Below, one piece after another: positions 41,854 through 52,860 of a DNA stretch of 64,000 nt. A program made the position numbers and the translations under genes. Source of the DNA: a virus. The stretch is taken from the IMG/VR virus record IMGVR_UViG_3300045588_000033, positions 1 to 64,000 of that record. One strand, 5' to 3'. The notes under the pieces were generated by a model. The model was not told the origin of the DNA, did no database searches, and saw only the letters and a program-made list of their open reading frames with translations. How positions within the stretch are numbered: the first letter of the stretch is position 1; every line of letters starts with the position of its first letter.

Positions 41854-44800
41854 ATGTCTGATAATTTAACTTACGGTGATATTCCTCCTCAAATACAGCA
41901 GTATTTGGCTAGGCCTGGTGTTAATAAACAAAAGGCTTTAGAATGGTTTAATTTAGGTATATCTGAACCACAGACATATAACCAAGCTAAGTTATTAGCA
42001 GAAGCTGTTGGTAATTCTCCTGAGCAAGCAAAAGTAGTTGCAGGACAATGGCAATTAGAATCAGGAGGCGGTGCTAGCGTAGGTGCTAATTATAATTATT
42101 TTGGTATTAAATCACACGATAAAGCTACAAGAGATAAGTTAAGTGCGAGAGGTATAGCAGTAACTGCAGGAGCAGAAACAGGAACAGGTGAAGTTTTTGG
42201 CGGTAAGAAAGTAAAACAACAATCTAGTTTCATGGAGTTTCCTAGTTCTTTTGATGCTTTTCAAGCTCATAGAGTATTCTTAGAAACAAATCCTAGATAT
42301 GAAGGAGCCTTAGCAGCAGAGACTGCTAAAGATTTTGCCCTAGGTTTAGAAGCAGCTGGCTATGCTACTGCTCCTAATTATGGCAGCACTTTGTATAATA
42401 GTTATGTAGCACCTAAAGAAAAAAGACCTGCTTCAGGTGATGTACGCCCAGCAAGTTTAGGTAAAACTAAATCTAAGTTAGGAACTTCTTTACCTAATCA
42501 GCAGCCTATAGTACTTCCAAGTATGCAAACTAAATCTCCTGAACTTATTACAGATACTTTAGGAGTTAGACCAGAAATTTCTACTAGCCCTTCTCAAGCT
42601 AATTATATTCCAGAAAACTCTGCACCAATAGTAATGCCTGAAAGTCAAGCTATGAAGTTGACTACTCCCGCAGGATGGTTCGGTAGTGGTAAAAGTATTT
42701 TTGCAAATGGAGGACATTTATATCCAGATGGAGGAAAAGTAGGTTCTTCAAGTGGCTATGCTGCATCTAGAAATCCTAATGCATGGAGAGCAGAGTATGC
42801 TCCTCTAAGTTATAATTATAATGACTATTTAAATTCTGTAGGATATAGAGTAGGAGTAAGTACTCCTAATGTTTTTCCTAATATATCAGGTAAAAAGTCT
42901 AGTAAAATAGATGCTAAATTTCCAGCATCTATAGACGTATATCAAGATTATCACGATAGTAGTAGAGCTTTTGAAAAAGATCCTACTAAATATAATATAC
43001 CTGGAGAATACGAAGGTATTAATACACCCACAGCTATTAATCCTCTTGATATAAGCCATATTCCCTATGAACGTGGAGTACGGCCTGCTAATTTAGGTAT
43101 TGAAGGTAGATTTGGCGTACATGGTTTACCTGGTTCTGCTAATGCAGAAGGCAGTAGAGTTAATGCAAGACTAGAGGCTATAGCAGGCTATAGTAAACAT
43201 AAAAAAGGATACGCAGGATTTGAACCAGGAGTAGATTGGAAATATAGTAAAAAAGATCCAGGAAATCTAAACGGTATGCTAAATACCAAAATAGGTGCAG
43301 GATGGCCTTTACAAGTTACTGGTAAAGCTCCTTATAGTTATGTAGACACTTATGCACCTAATGTGCCTGAAAATACAGCGCCAACTGATGTAGGCAAGTA
43401 TGAAGAAATATTAGGAAAGGGAGCTCCTAGTAGAATGCAGATGGGGCCTAAATTTACAGCTCAAGCAGATTTTACTGCTAGTAAAGGCCCGTTAAGAGGT
43501 GCTCAAATTGGTGCTAGAGGTAGTGCATTATTTGATTATAATTCAGGTGAAAATACTTATCATAGTGTAAACACTTTAAATTCCGATTCAACAGCAGTTC
43601 TAGGACAGGCAGGTAATGTAGATTTTGCAAGAAAGCAACCTATTTTAAATGCTGAGATATTTGGAAGTTACCCTATAAAAGCTGCTGCACAAAAATTAAA
43701 TATACAAGATAAAATAGCGGCAGCTAAAGAAAAAGACGATAGAATATTTAATGATGTTACTATAAGCGGCCCTAGTGGAAATATGGGGATGCCTAGTTTT
43801 AATAAAACAATACCAACAAATAATAATCCAGTTGGCGCTATGCCAGGATTCTCGCCAGAAACAAACTCACCTGTTTCTGAAGAATTTACACAAGAAAGAT
43901 ATAATACAAATCCTATGATGGAATATGCAAAAGGCGGCAACATGTACGCTAACGGAGGTTCTTTTAACAACAAAGGTTTTAGATCACTGCCTACTAATGT
44001 GCAGAATAAAATTAAATCTAACTCATTTGCTGATGGCGGTCCTATGGGACAGTTAACAGAATTTAATGGTGGAGGAACTCACGAAGAGAATCCATTAGGA
44101 GGAATACCTCAAGGTACAGCTCCTGACGGTGCTGTAAATTTAGTAGAGTCTGGTGAGACTAAATTAAATGCTGAGAATTATATTTTCTCTGACCAAATTA
44201 AAATAACAAAAGAAATTGCTAAAGAATTTAATCTTCCTGAGAAATTAGTAGGAAGAACTTACGCAGAAGCATCTAAGAAAGTTAACTATTCTGACTCTAG
44301 AAGAGAACCAGGATACGATACTATTCAAGATAATAGTAGCAAGAAGAATTTAGATACATTAATGCGAGGACAAGAACTTCAAAAACAAATGGAAGTTCAA
44401 AAAAAATTAGGAGAAATTCAATCTTTAGACCCTAATGCATTAGCACAAATAGCACAATCTTACCAACCACAAGGAATGCCTCCACAAGGAGGAGCTCCTC
44501 AAGGTATGGAACAAGAAATGCCTCAAGGACAACCATCTCCTGAAGAAATGGCGATGATGCAACAAGGTCAAGGACAACCTCCTATGGATCCAGCAATGAT
44601 GGAACAAATGATGGCTCAACAAGGAGGACAACCTATGACAATGCAATACGGAGGACCAATGTCCTATAAGTGTGGCGGTAATATGTATGACTTTGGTGGT
44701 ACTATGCGTACTATTGGTTCAGGTGCTTACGGTGTTGGTGAAGGTCTTTTAGATACTTTAACTATGGGAGCAACTGATGCTTTAACAGATAAAGGATACG

Positions 44801-46032
44801 AAGCTTTAAATAATATGGGCAATCTTTCCGATACAGAAAAAGAAAAAAATGCTTCTGTTAGAGGATTTAGTAATGCTGCTGGCGCTATAGGTGGAGCAGT
44901 TTTAACTGGTGGGGCTACTACAGGAGCTGCAATTTCTGAAGGTTCAGAAGGACTAGCTACGGGATTAACTGGTCTAAAAGGTACTAACGAAAAGTTTGAC
45001 AATATTGCAAACTCACTTGGACAAGTAGGTTCGATAGCAGGAGGTTTTGTAGGAGGAAATCCTAGTGAAGCTATGGGAGCAATGGCTGGAAGTAAAGGAG
45101 CAAATGCTTTAATGCAGTTAGGAAGTAATCCAATGGCAGGAAATATTGCTAATATGGGACAAATGGCTAGTAATTTTGCTGATGGCGGGCACTTATATCC
45201 TGGCAATTACCCAACCTATAAAGACAATGCTGGCCCAATGGGACAACCATTAACTAATATGTACGCAGGTGGTGGATATAAAGAAGAGGATATCTATAGT
45301 CCTGACCCTAATTCAATAGTTACAGATGATACCTTAGCGCAGGAAGCTTATGATGCAAAAAATTATTTAGCAGGATTACCGAATCCTGATGGATCTTATA
45401 GTCCTATTTCAGGATTTAAAACTGATCAATCTACTACAAATATGCCTTCTGGATATACAGAAAATCTAGGAACTTATGCTGCAGGCATGGCTCCTATTAT
45501 CTATAATGCTTATCAAGGATTCTTAGCTAAAAAATCACCTTTGCCGAGTATTGAATCCATGACTGCTAGTTATGATCCTTACCGACAAAATATAGCACCA
45601 CAGTTAACAGCTGCAGATAGAGCTTTAGCAACTAGTCAACGTGCTGCTAAAGATGTTGCATCTGGAGGTGGGAGTTATATGGCTAACATGCAAAATTCTG
45701 CTAATCAATATAGAGATTATATTGATGAAGTAACTACAGGGAGAGAAAATGCTTACGGCCTTGCTAAACAAGAAGCTGACAAGTATAAAAATAAAAACAA
45801 AGTAGATGCTACTATGGCTAGATGGCAATTAGAAGCGCAGATGAAAGCTGCTAGACAAGAACATCAAAAAGAAGCATTATCGGGTATTAAATCTTATAGT
45901 GACGCACAAAAACAAAATGCTTTAGCAAGTGATTTTAATACAATGGCTGGTGAAGGTAATTATAGTTATGTTTACACTCCTTATTTAAAATCTTTGCAAG
46001 AAAAAAATAAAGGAAAGAAATCTAATAAATAA
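41854..46032 (+). CDS. Virion glucosaminidase-domain protein (1392 aa)
   Basis: N-terminal 180 residues are a FlgJ/GH73-type glucosaminidase: GQWQLESGGG (Glu69, catalytic type), YFGIK (82-86), then KQQSSFMEFPS and AGYATAPNYG. This would cut peptidoglycan during genome injection. Beyond it lie repeats of FANGGHLYPDGG and YANGGSF, a THEENPLGGIPQG segment, a Pro/Gln/Met-rich run (about 865-930), Gly/Ala-rich hydrophobic parts (GGAVLTGGATTGAAI), and a helical C-terminus ending KKSNK. It may be a multi-domain ejection or cargo protein. Fragment boundaries between domains could be processed by a protease. Confidence 0.72.
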   Translation: MSDNLTYGDIPPQIQQYLARPGVNKQKALEWFNLGISEPQTYNQAKLLAEAVGNSPEQAKVVAGQWQLESGGGASVGANYNYFGIKSHDKATRDKLSARGIAVTAGAETGTGEVFGGKKVKQQSSFMEFPSSFDAFQAHRVFLETNPRYEGALAAETAKDFALGLEAAGYATAPNYGSTLYNSYVAPKEKRPASGDVRPASLGKTKSKLGTSLPNQQPIVLPSMQTKSPELITDTLGVRPEISTSPSQANYIPENSAPIVMPESQAMKLTTPAGWFGSGKSIFANGGHLYPDGGKVGSSSGYAASRNPNAWRAEYAPLSYNYNDYLNSVGYRVGVSTPNVFPNISGKKSSKIDAKFPASIDVYQDYHDSSRAFEKDPTKYNIPGEYEGINTPTAINPLDISHIPYERGVRPANLGIEGRFGVHGLPGSANAEGSRVNARLEAIAGYSKHKKGYAGFEPGVDWKYSKKDPGNLNGMLNTKIGAGWPLQVTGKAPYSYVDTYAPNVPENTAPTDVGKYEEILGKGAPSRMQMGPKFTAQADFTASKGPLRGAQIGARGSALFDYNSGENTYHSVNTLNSDSTAVLGQAGNVDFARKQPILNAEIFGSYPIKAAAQKLNIQDKIAAAKEKDDRIFNDVTISGPSGNMGMPSFNKTIPTNNNPVGAMPGFSPETNSPVSEEFTQERYNTNPMMEYAKGGNMYANGGSFNNKGFRSLPTNVQNKIKSNSFADGGPMGQLTEFNGGGTHEENPLGGIPQGTAPDGAVNLVESGETKLNAENYIFSDQIKITKEIAKEFNLPEKLVGRTYAEASKKVNYSDSRREPGYDTIQDNSSKKNLDTLMRGQELQKQMEVQKKLGEIQSLDPNALAQIAQSYQPQGMPPQGGAPQGMEQEMPQGQPSPEEMAMMQQGQGQPPMDPAMMEQMMAQQGGQPMTMQYGGPMSYKCGGNMYDFGGTMRTIGSGAYGVGEGLLDTLTMGATDALTDKGYEALNNMGNLSDTEKEKNASVRGFSNAAGAIGGAVLTGGATTGAAISEGSEGLATGLTGLKGTNEKFDNIANSLGQVGSIAGGFVGGNPSEAMGAMAGSKGANALMQLGSNPMAGNIANMGQMASNFADGGHLYPGNYPTYKDNAGPMGQPLTNMYAGGGYKEEDIYSPDPNSIVTDDTLAQEAYDAKNYLAGLPNPDGSYSPISGFKTDQSTTNMPSGYTENLGTYAAGMAPIIYNAYQGFLAKKSPLPSIESMTASYDPYRQNIAPQLTAADRALATSQRAAKDVASGGGSYMANMQNSANQYRDYIDEVTTGRENAYGLAKQEADKYKNKNKVDATMARWQLEAQMKAARQEHQKEALSGIKSYSDAQKQNALASDFNTMAGEGNYSYVYTPYLKSLQEKNKGKKSNK

Positions 46033-46040
46033 GATTAATT

Positions 46041-48857
46041 ATGATAACTCCATATTCTACTCCATTAAAAACTGAATATAAACCTTTAGGTTTAGAAGCA
46101 TTTGCTCAACCTTTATCCCAAATGTCTGAAAAATTAGAAACTGCTAAAAGTTTAGCAGCTAATGCAGACTTCGAGATGAGCAGATTAAATCAAGATGACC
46201 CTAGAAGTAAGGAGTTAATGGAATTGTTGAATCAAAAAAGTTCTGAAATAGCTTCTAACTTAAATACTTCAAAGAATTACCGCCAAGCTACACAGCAAAT
46301 AATGGATTTAAACAAAATGTTTACTAAAGATCCAGAATTGCAATCTATTAAAAGTAACTATGAAGGTTATAAAAAAATGGAGCAAGAGCATAAAGATATG
46401 GTTGCTAAAGGAACTATAACTCAAAGAGATCTTGATACTTGGAAAATGAAAACTTTAGGAGAGTTTAAAGGCACTGGATTTAATCAAAAAGGTGGAGATT
46501 ATACTACTATAAGCTTACAACCTCGTATGAAGAATATGGAGGAGGAAATGCGTAAAGAATCTTTAGAATTAGCTAGAATGGCTGTAACACAGCATTATCA
46601 AAATCCAGGAGTAGATACACAAGTAGAAATATCTCCTGGAGTTACACAACGTATTGAAACTAAAATAGATTATAGAGACTTAAATCAAGTAGCAGGAGAA
46701 ATTCAACGTATGCTAGCTACTTCTGATAAATACAAAGATTGGGTACAAGAAGATGCTGATTATACTTTCTATGCAAATTCTCAAGGAGAAAAAGGAGAAG
46801 AATTTAGAGATAATATTATTGACGGAACTGTAGGAATTTTACAAACTCAACTTGCAGCAGCTGTTAAAAGCAAAAATCCTGAACAAGTTACTGCTCTTAC
46901 TCAGGAATTAAACAGTACTTTACAAGAAATAGAAGAAGCTAAACTTAATAGCAATGAAGTAGAATTAGCTAAAAAGTATTATAAGCAAGCAGCTAATAAT
47001 AGATTTGCGCAATTAGGTGTTGCTGCTGCAGATTTAGTAGATTTTAAAGATGTAAGTAAGGACATTATTGAAAAAGTTGATGCAGGTGTTAAAGCAAAAT
47101 TAGATGCAAGCACAGCCTTACTTAAAGATTTTAAATCTATAGATACAGATATAGCTACTGCAGATCTAGATAAGAAAAATATGCCTTTCTCAGGTGGAAG
47201 TAGTACAAGTTCTGTGGAAGAAGAAGTACTTATTTTAAATAATAAAAATACTTATGAAAGAATTAGAGATACTAAAGTAGAAACGGTTCCTACTTTAAAA
47301 CAATTTGTAGGAGGTAATAACTTAGATCCTAATTATAATGAAATATTAGAAACTGCTAAAGATATTTATGTAGTAAATAACGGATTAGAGAAATTTGAGC
47401 CAGCTATTAAAGATGTTGATGCTAAAATAGCAGCTGAAAACTTAAAATTAAACAAAGCGGTAACGCCTGAAGAAAAAGCAGAACAAGCAGCAAAAATAAA
47501 GGTATTAAATCAAGATAGAAATCAATTACAATTAGCTCGTGCTGATACGGGAATAGTTCTAGAAAATCTTATTGTAAGAAATATAGCAGGCGATGAAGAA
47601 TTAACTTCTTTGTGGAAAGAAGCTGGTAGAGATACTCCAACATTCTTAGGAATGTTACAAGAAGCTAATATTAAATATCTTGAAAAAGTTAAAAGTAATA
47701 TAATAGATCCAAATGCTAAAATAGATCCTTTATCCAAAGAAGGACAATTACAGGCTGAAGCAGCTGCCAAAGGATTAGTAATTGACTACCAATTACCGTC
47801 AATTCCAGGAATAGGAGTTAAAAAAGGTAAATTAGTGGATTTCTCTGAAACATTAATGGCCAATTATAAAGAAAATATATCTAATAAATTACCTTCAGGA
47901 GTTACTCCATTAGAAGCAATAGGTAATGAAAATTTAGATAACTACACTGGAGGAGTAGTAGAAAACCTAAAGAAGAATATATTAGCCAATCAAGGGGGTG
48001 CTTCCAAAGTTGATCGAGTATCTTTCAATAAAACAAAAGGTACTACAGAACCGATGGTAGGAAAAAATAACTACGATTTAAATGCTTACGAGCAAGAATT
48101 CCATTATGTAGGAAACAATCAAGATGGTACTCAAGTTCTTAGATACGTATTAAAAAGAGAATTCCAAAATGCAGAAACTGCTAAGAGTGCAGTAGCTTCG
48201 GCAATTAGAACTCAAAAACAATTGCCTGAAAATACTATTGTATCGGATAAAGAAATTAATGCTTGGAAAGCAGCTAACCCTACTGACATTTATATTACAC
48301 CTACGGGGCAATCAAAGAGTCTAGATATCGCAGCAGCGGCAAAAGAAAGCTATGTTGAATATGCTAATGCGATGCTAGATGTAGGAAGTGAAAAAATGTT
48401 TGATAATGTAAATAACTTTGCATCAATACATTTGATATCTGATCCAGCTAGAAGAATAGCATATACAGAAATGGCAGGAAGATTGCAAGATGCTGTAGAA
48501 AATAAATATACATCAACCGAATTAATTCAAGCACCTGCTGCATATAGTCAAAATCAAGATGGAACTCAATCAGGGTTTGTAATAAGATACAAAGTAGAAT
48601 CTGGAGAAGTAGTAGCTAGTATCAATAGAGTAACTATTCCTAAAGGGGGTGGCCAAGCTATATACAGTGATGTTATTGCTAGAAAAACTTTAGATGCTGC
48701 TGGTAATTTACCTACGCAATTAGTAGCAATGGATTTAATGTACGGTACAGGTGCTGAAAGAGATTTAATACAAGAGACTACAGGTTGGCAACAATCTACT
48801 TTTGTTCCTGCATTTAAATCTTCTAAGTTTACTACTGTATACAACGCATCGTACTAG
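46041..48857 (+). CDS. Large helical virion cargo-type protein (938 aa)
   Basis: Starts MITPYSTPLKTEYKPLGLEA. The first 400 residues are coiled-coil-like and charged (SEKLETAKSLAANADFEMSR). The middle is Ala/Lys-rich (NLKLNKAVTPEEKAEQAAKI), and the C-terminal 250 residues are mixed. Ends with TAG. No enzyme motif is seen. In crAss-like phages this place is taken by proteins packed in the capsid or tail and injected with the DNA. Confidence 0.62.
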   Translation: MITPYSTPLKTEYKPLGLEAFAQPLSQMSEKLETAKSLAANADFEMSRLNQDDPRSKELMELLNQKSSEIASNLNTSKNYRQATQQIMDLNKMFTKDPELQSIKSNYEGYKKMEQEHKDMVAKGTITQRDLDTWKMKTLGEFKGTGFNQKGGDYTTISLQPRMKNMEEEMRKESLELARMAVTQHYQNPGVDTQVEISPGVTQRIETKIDYRDLNQVAGEIQRMLATSDKYKDWVQEDADYTFYANSQGEKGEEFRDNIIDGTVGILQTQLAAAVKSKNPEQVTALTQELNSTLQEIEEAKLNSNEVELAKKYYKQAANNRFAQLGVAAADLVDFKDVSKDIIEKVDAGVKAKLDASTALLKDFKSIDTDIATADLDKKNMPFSGGSSTSSVEEEVLILNNKNTYERIRDTKVETVPTLKQFVGGNNLDPNYNEILETAKDIYVVNNGLEKFEPAIKDVDAKIAAENLKLNKAVTPEEKAEQAAKIKVLNQDRNQLQLARADTGIVLENLIVRNIAGDEELTSLWKEAGRDTPTFLGMLQEANIKYLEKVKSNIIDPNAKIDPLSKEGQLQAEAAAKGLVIDYQLPSIPGIGVKKGKLVDFSETLMANYKENISNKLPSGVTPLEAIGNENLDNYTGGVVENLKKNILANQGGASKVDRVSFNKTKGTTEPMVGKNNYDLNAYEQEFHYVGNNQDGTQVLRYVLKREFQNAETAKSAVASAIRTQKQLPENTIVSDKEINAWKAANPTDIYITPTGQSKSLDIAAAAKESYVEYANAMLDVGSEKMFDNVNNFASIHLISDPARRIAYTEMAGRLQDAVENKYTSTELIQAPAAYSQNQDGTQSGFVIRYKVESGEVVASINRVTIPKGGGQAIYSDVIARKTLDAAGNLPTQLVAMDLMYGTGAERDLIQETTGWQQSTFVPAFKSSKFTTVYNASY

Positions 48858-48898
48858 GAAGTACTTATTAAGAATTTCTAAATAACAATAATTTTATT

Positions 48899-48906
48899 TA
48901 TCTTTG
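48899..48906 (+). promoter_or_regulatory. Bacteroidota-type -7 promoter element
   Basis: TATCTTTG, an exact TAnnTTTG match, lies 16 bases before the ATG at 48923, within the 65-base gap that follows the 938-aa gene. Confidence 0.62.
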
Positions 48907-48922
48907 ATTAATATAAACATTC

Positions 48923-51900
48923 ATGGAAGAAGATATAGATAAGCCAGTTAAGGTAAAAGGAGTAGACACTGGTAAAGAAGGTGGGACCTATTCTTCTGTA
49001 TTGCCTAAAACTAAATCTTCCGATGCTTACCGAGAAGCTAAAACTTCTGAAGAAGATTTTATACAGAAGTTAGGAAATATTGCTGAGACTTCTTCTAAAA
49101 CTACTATTGCAGGGACTGACTTCAATGTTGACGTAAGAGCTAGAGCTCTATATACTCCTATGAATTTGGCTAGCGGTATACGTGACCCAAATGAACGTGC
49201 TAAATTCTTAAACGAGCACGGGAACAAAATGGTTAAATTAATGGGCCAAGATGAATATGGCATCAGATTTAATCGTGAAATAAAAGATGTTGCAGCTTAT
49301 AAAGAAAAATTATATGATAAACATGTAGATAAATTTCTAGATGATTTAGATGAAAATCAAGGATTTCTGGCAGAAGCTGCTAATACTGCAGTAAAACTTG
49401 TAGGAGGAACTGCTGTAGCTGTAGGAGGATTAATACCTTTAGTATATGGTTTAGGAAAAGGATTAATTACTTGGGACGCTAAGAATATTTTCAATAACGG
49501 AATGTTTGATGCATGGGAAACCGTGGATCAAGGGATAAGTAATAAGTTTGCAGTATATGGAGGATCAGATTATGATTTAGACGAAACAGGAGCTCAAAAA
49601 GGTTTCTTCTCTAGATTTATATCTCATCCAATGAAATCTCTTAATGCAGATATAGCACCTGCAGTTTCTTTTGTAGCTAGTGCAGTTATTACTGAATTAT
49701 TAGCAGGAGCAGCAGCACCATTTACAGGCGGGGGGTCAGTGATAGCAGCAAATGCTATGTTGGCTGCAAGAGCTACTAGATTATTTGGAGGAGGAGCAAA
49801 AGCAGCACTACAAGTAGGAATAAAAGGTACTAACCTACTACTTCCTAAGGGTATGAAGGCTATTCGAGGTTTGGAAACTTTGAGTGACTATCAACAAGCT
49901 AAAAAGTTAGTAGTACTTTCTAAAAAATATAGAGAAACTTTAGGCACAGCAACTTCTATGGTAAGAAGTGCTGGTTATGAGTCTTCTTTAATTGCCAGAG
50001 ATACTTATGAAAGTACTTTGGAAAGTATGCTAAGTAAGCATGCAGAATTAAATGTAGATGCACAAGGTAACTCTATACAGCCTACAGAAGCAGAAATGGC
50101 ATTATATACTCAAAAAGCAGAAGATGCTTCTGAGTATGCTTGGTTTACTAATATTCCATTAGTAGGCTTTTCTAATATGATGCAATTTCCTAAGATTTTT
50201 GCAGGAGGGTATAAAGTAAATAAAGCATTATCTAAATTAAATCCAATAAAAGCTTCAGGAACTGTAATTAACAAAGAAGGTGTTAGAGTTGCTCGTTCAG
50301 AAGTATTAGGTAAATGGGGACGTACTGCCGTTGTAGGCGGTGCAATGGTAAAGTCAGGTATTACTGAAGGATTTGAAGAATTCTCTCAAGGAGTACTTGA
50401 GCATGGTTTAGCTGATTATTATACTGCAAAATATACTAAAAATTCTAGAGATACTTCTATTGGCTTAGTGTCAGCAATGAATACTGCTGCTAGAAATTAT
50501 GCAGGATCAACTGAGGGACAAGATTCTATGGCTATAGGATTCCTAATGGGGATGTTGGGAATACGTTTACCTATGAGGGTTAATAAAGACACAGGTAAAT
50601 TAGAAAAAGGTTGGGAAGTTTATGGTGGAGCATTCCAAGCTCGTAGAGATGTTAAAGAAAAATGGGCTAAAGATAAGATTAATGCTGATTACCTTAATGC
50701 GCATTCTACCCAAGATGCATTAAAAGCCAATTATAACAACATGGCTCGTGCGGTTACTACTCAGGAAGAACAAGATCTTGCAGAAAGTAGTGGAGATTTA
50801 TTTACTTATAAGAATAAGGAACATGAGCAAATGCACTCATTTGTTTCTACAAGAATAGAACTAGGATTAGAAGATACTATTTTTCAAGATTTAGATGCAT
50901 ACGAAGCATTACCTCTTGATGTATTTAACGAACAATTTAGTACTAAAGAAGTTAAAGAATTTACTGAAGAATCTAGAAAAGAAGTACTAGACAAAGCTAG
51001 ACAAGATACAAAGAGTGTTATAAAAGCAACTGAAGAAATAGATGCGTTATTTAATGATAACACTACTTTTGTAGATTTCTTAACTAGAAAAGATTATAAA
51101 GGTTTACAAGATCCTAAAAATATTACACAGGCTCTAAAAGAACAAATGATTTACTTACATTCTGCTAATAGTAATCTAGAAGGAAGAGAAGTTAAATTAG
51201 GTGAGGATGTGCAGAAGCTGACTAACGGTGAGATTTTACCTATGTTATTTAATAATATAGTAGGAAGAATAGCAGGTATTAAGAAGGACGACGGTAGTGC
51301 AGAAATGATTACATCGGCAGCAGAGTTATACAAAGCTGCTATGCAAGAATGGCAATCAAAAGACCCTAACGGTTATAATTTTCATGCAAAAGAAGTTGGG
51401 CCTATTCTACAAGACATAGTAAAAATTAAAGTAAAAAGAGAGCAGTTAAGTAATTTATACAAAGTATTATTTACTAAATCAGGTGCTAAAAACTTTGCAC
51501 AATTCTATGAATTATTAGAAAGCCACTACATTGATGAGGCGAATAAAAAGGTTTTAGAAAAAATAGCTGAAGATGCTAAGACTGCTAAAACTTCTCAAAA
51601 AGTCGATAAATTAAATAGAGATGAAAAATCTGTATCTGGAGAAACTCCAATTATGGATGCAAAAACTAAAGCAGAATTAGAGCAAGCTGACCAAGAATTA
51701 AATTCACTTTTTACAGAAACTATTCCTGAAGATGTTATTAAGAACTCGGATTTAGAAACATTAATACCTTCAGCATCTGCTAATACTATATTAGAGATAC
51801 TAGCAACTAAACCTGCTATTTTTAGATTACTAAAAAAGAGTCTATTAAACAAAGGAATTATATTAGGAGACACTGTTGATGAAGCTTTGCAGAATCTAAC

Positions 51901-52858
51901 AATGGACCCAAAATTAGGATTTAACATTGTAGCTGAATATAATAATATTAGAGCATCACTTTTGGCTAATGCCCCAGCAGTTAATGTAATATTAAACTTT
52001 GCGGATTCTAAAGACAGCAGTCAACCTAATCCTGGTGCAGAGAAAGTATTAACTCCTGAAGAAGAATTAGCAATAGAATTGGGTAGATTACAAGCTAAGT
52101 TTAACCCTGGGGATACGGTAACAGCTTCGGCAATTATAGGGGTAACTCACCATAAAGAAATAAAAAATAAGAAACTTACAAGAGACCCTAAAACAGGTAA
52201 ATTTATTAAAAAAGAAACTGATCAGCCTGTAGATAATGCTTTACTAAACTCTACTGAATTTTTATCTAATAAAGAATTAGAAGAGAAGTTTAAATATGCA
52301 GAATTTAAAATAGAAAAAACTATTCCTTGGAAAGATCGTAAAGGCAACACAGTAGAAATTACTGATGATAATATTAGAATAGGTGTTTATCACGAAGGAG
52401 TATTCTTAATGGATTTACCTGCTTTTCAAGAAGGTATGCCTGCAAATTTCTTAGCACTTCGTAAAGCTATTATAGCTCAAGAAACTGGAGTAGCAGCACC
52501 AAGTACTACTACTGCGACGGAAACAATTACAAAACAAAAAGTTCGTTTAAAAAATGTTATTAATGATTTTTCTATAGACGCACAAGCATTATTAAATAAT
52601 CCTAATCCTACTATAGAAGAATATAATGCCGTAATAAGTAACTATGAATTTGATTTATCTGCAGATTTACCTAGTAAAAAATTACGAGCTAATATAGAAT
52701 CCCAATTAAAAGATATTAAAAATACTTTTAAAATTACAATTCCAACTGCTACACCAAGAAGATCGGAAATAGATGAAAATTTTGATAATATAATAGAACA
52801 ATTACTTAAATCAAAAGTTAATGTGTTCTTTAAAGAAGAATTTAAAAAAGAATGTTAA
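48923..52858 (+). CDS. Large virion ejection-type protein (1311 aa)
   Basis: Hydrophobic and Gly/Ala-rich stretches near the N-terminus (VKLVGGTAVAVGGLIPLVYG; ASAVITELLAGAAAPFTGGG) could enter the membrane. Then a middle with EGFEEFSQGVLEHGLADYY, and a long charged helical C-terminal half that is mostly Lys/Glu. The final 300 residues have a mixed beta domain (IEKTIPWKDRKGNTVEITDD). No enzyme motif is evident. Position next to the RNA polymerase gene and the membrane-active look suggest a pore or conduit for genome and polymerase entry. Confidence 0.62.
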   Translation: MEEDIDKPVKVKGVDTGKEGGTYSSVLPKTKSSDAYREAKTSEEDFIQKLGNIAETSSKTTIAGTDFNVDVRARALYTPMNLASGIRDPNERAKFLNEHGNKMVKLMGQDEYGIRFNREIKDVAAYKEKLYDKHVDKFLDDLDENQGFLAEAANTAVKLVGGTAVAVGGLIPLVYGLGKGLITWDAKNIFNNGMFDAWETVDQGISNKFAVYGGSDYDLDETGAQKGFFSRFISHPMKSLNADIAPAVSFVASAVITELLAGAAAPFTGGGSVIAANAMLAARATRLFGGGAKAALQVGIKGTNLLLPKGMKAIRGLETLSDYQQAKKLVVLSKKYRETLGTATSMVRSAGYESSLIARDTYESTLESMLSKHAELNVDAQGNSIQPTEAEMALYTQKAEDASEYAWFTNIPLVGFSNMMQFPKIFAGGYKVNKALSKLNPIKASGTVINKEGVRVARSEVLGKWGRTAVVGGAMVKSGITEGFEEFSQGVLEHGLADYYTAKYTKNSRDTSIGLVSAMNTAARNYAGSTEGQDSMAIGFLMGMLGIRLPMRVNKDTGKLEKGWEVYGGAFQARRDVKEKWAKDKINADYLNAHSTQDALKANYNNMARAVTTQEEQDLAESSGDLFTYKNKEHEQMHSFVSTRIELGLEDTIFQDLDAYEALPLDVFNEQFSTKEVKEFTEESRKEVLDKARQDTKSVIKATEEIDALFNDNTTFVDFLTRKDYKGLQDPKNITQALKEQMIYLHSANSNLEGREVKLGEDVQKLTNGEILPMLFNNIVGRIAGIKKDDGSAEMITSAAELYKAAMQEWQSKDPNGYNFHAKEVGPILQDIVKIKVKREQLSNLYKVLFTKSGAKNFAQFYELLESHYIDEANKKVLEKIAEDAKTAKTSQKVDKLNRDEKSVSGETPIMDAKTKAELEQADQELNSLFTETIPEDVIKNSDLETLIPSASANTILEILATKPAIFRLLKKSLLNKGIILGDTVDEALQNLTMDPKLGFNIVAEYNNIRASLLANAPAVNVILNFADSKDSSQPNPGAEKVLTPEEELAIELGRLQAKFNPGDTVTASAIIGVTHHKEIKNKKLTRDPKTGKFIKKETDQPVDNALLNSTEFLSNKELEEKFKYAEFKIEKTIPWKDRKGNTVEITDDNIRIGVYHEGVFLMDLPAFQEGMPANFLALRKAIIAQETGVAAPSTTTATETITKQKVRLKNVINDFSIDAQALLNNPNPTIEEYNAVISNYEFDLSADLPSKKLRANIESQLKDIKNTFKITIPTATPRRSEIDENFDNIIEQLLKSKVNVFFKEEFKKEC

Positions 52859-52860
52859 TT

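Noticed and set aside
48855-48857. TAG as a recoded sense codon
   Set aside because: TAG ends the 938-aa protein and the 41-aa gene normally, and no gene is interrupted by in-frame TAG, so the standard code applies.
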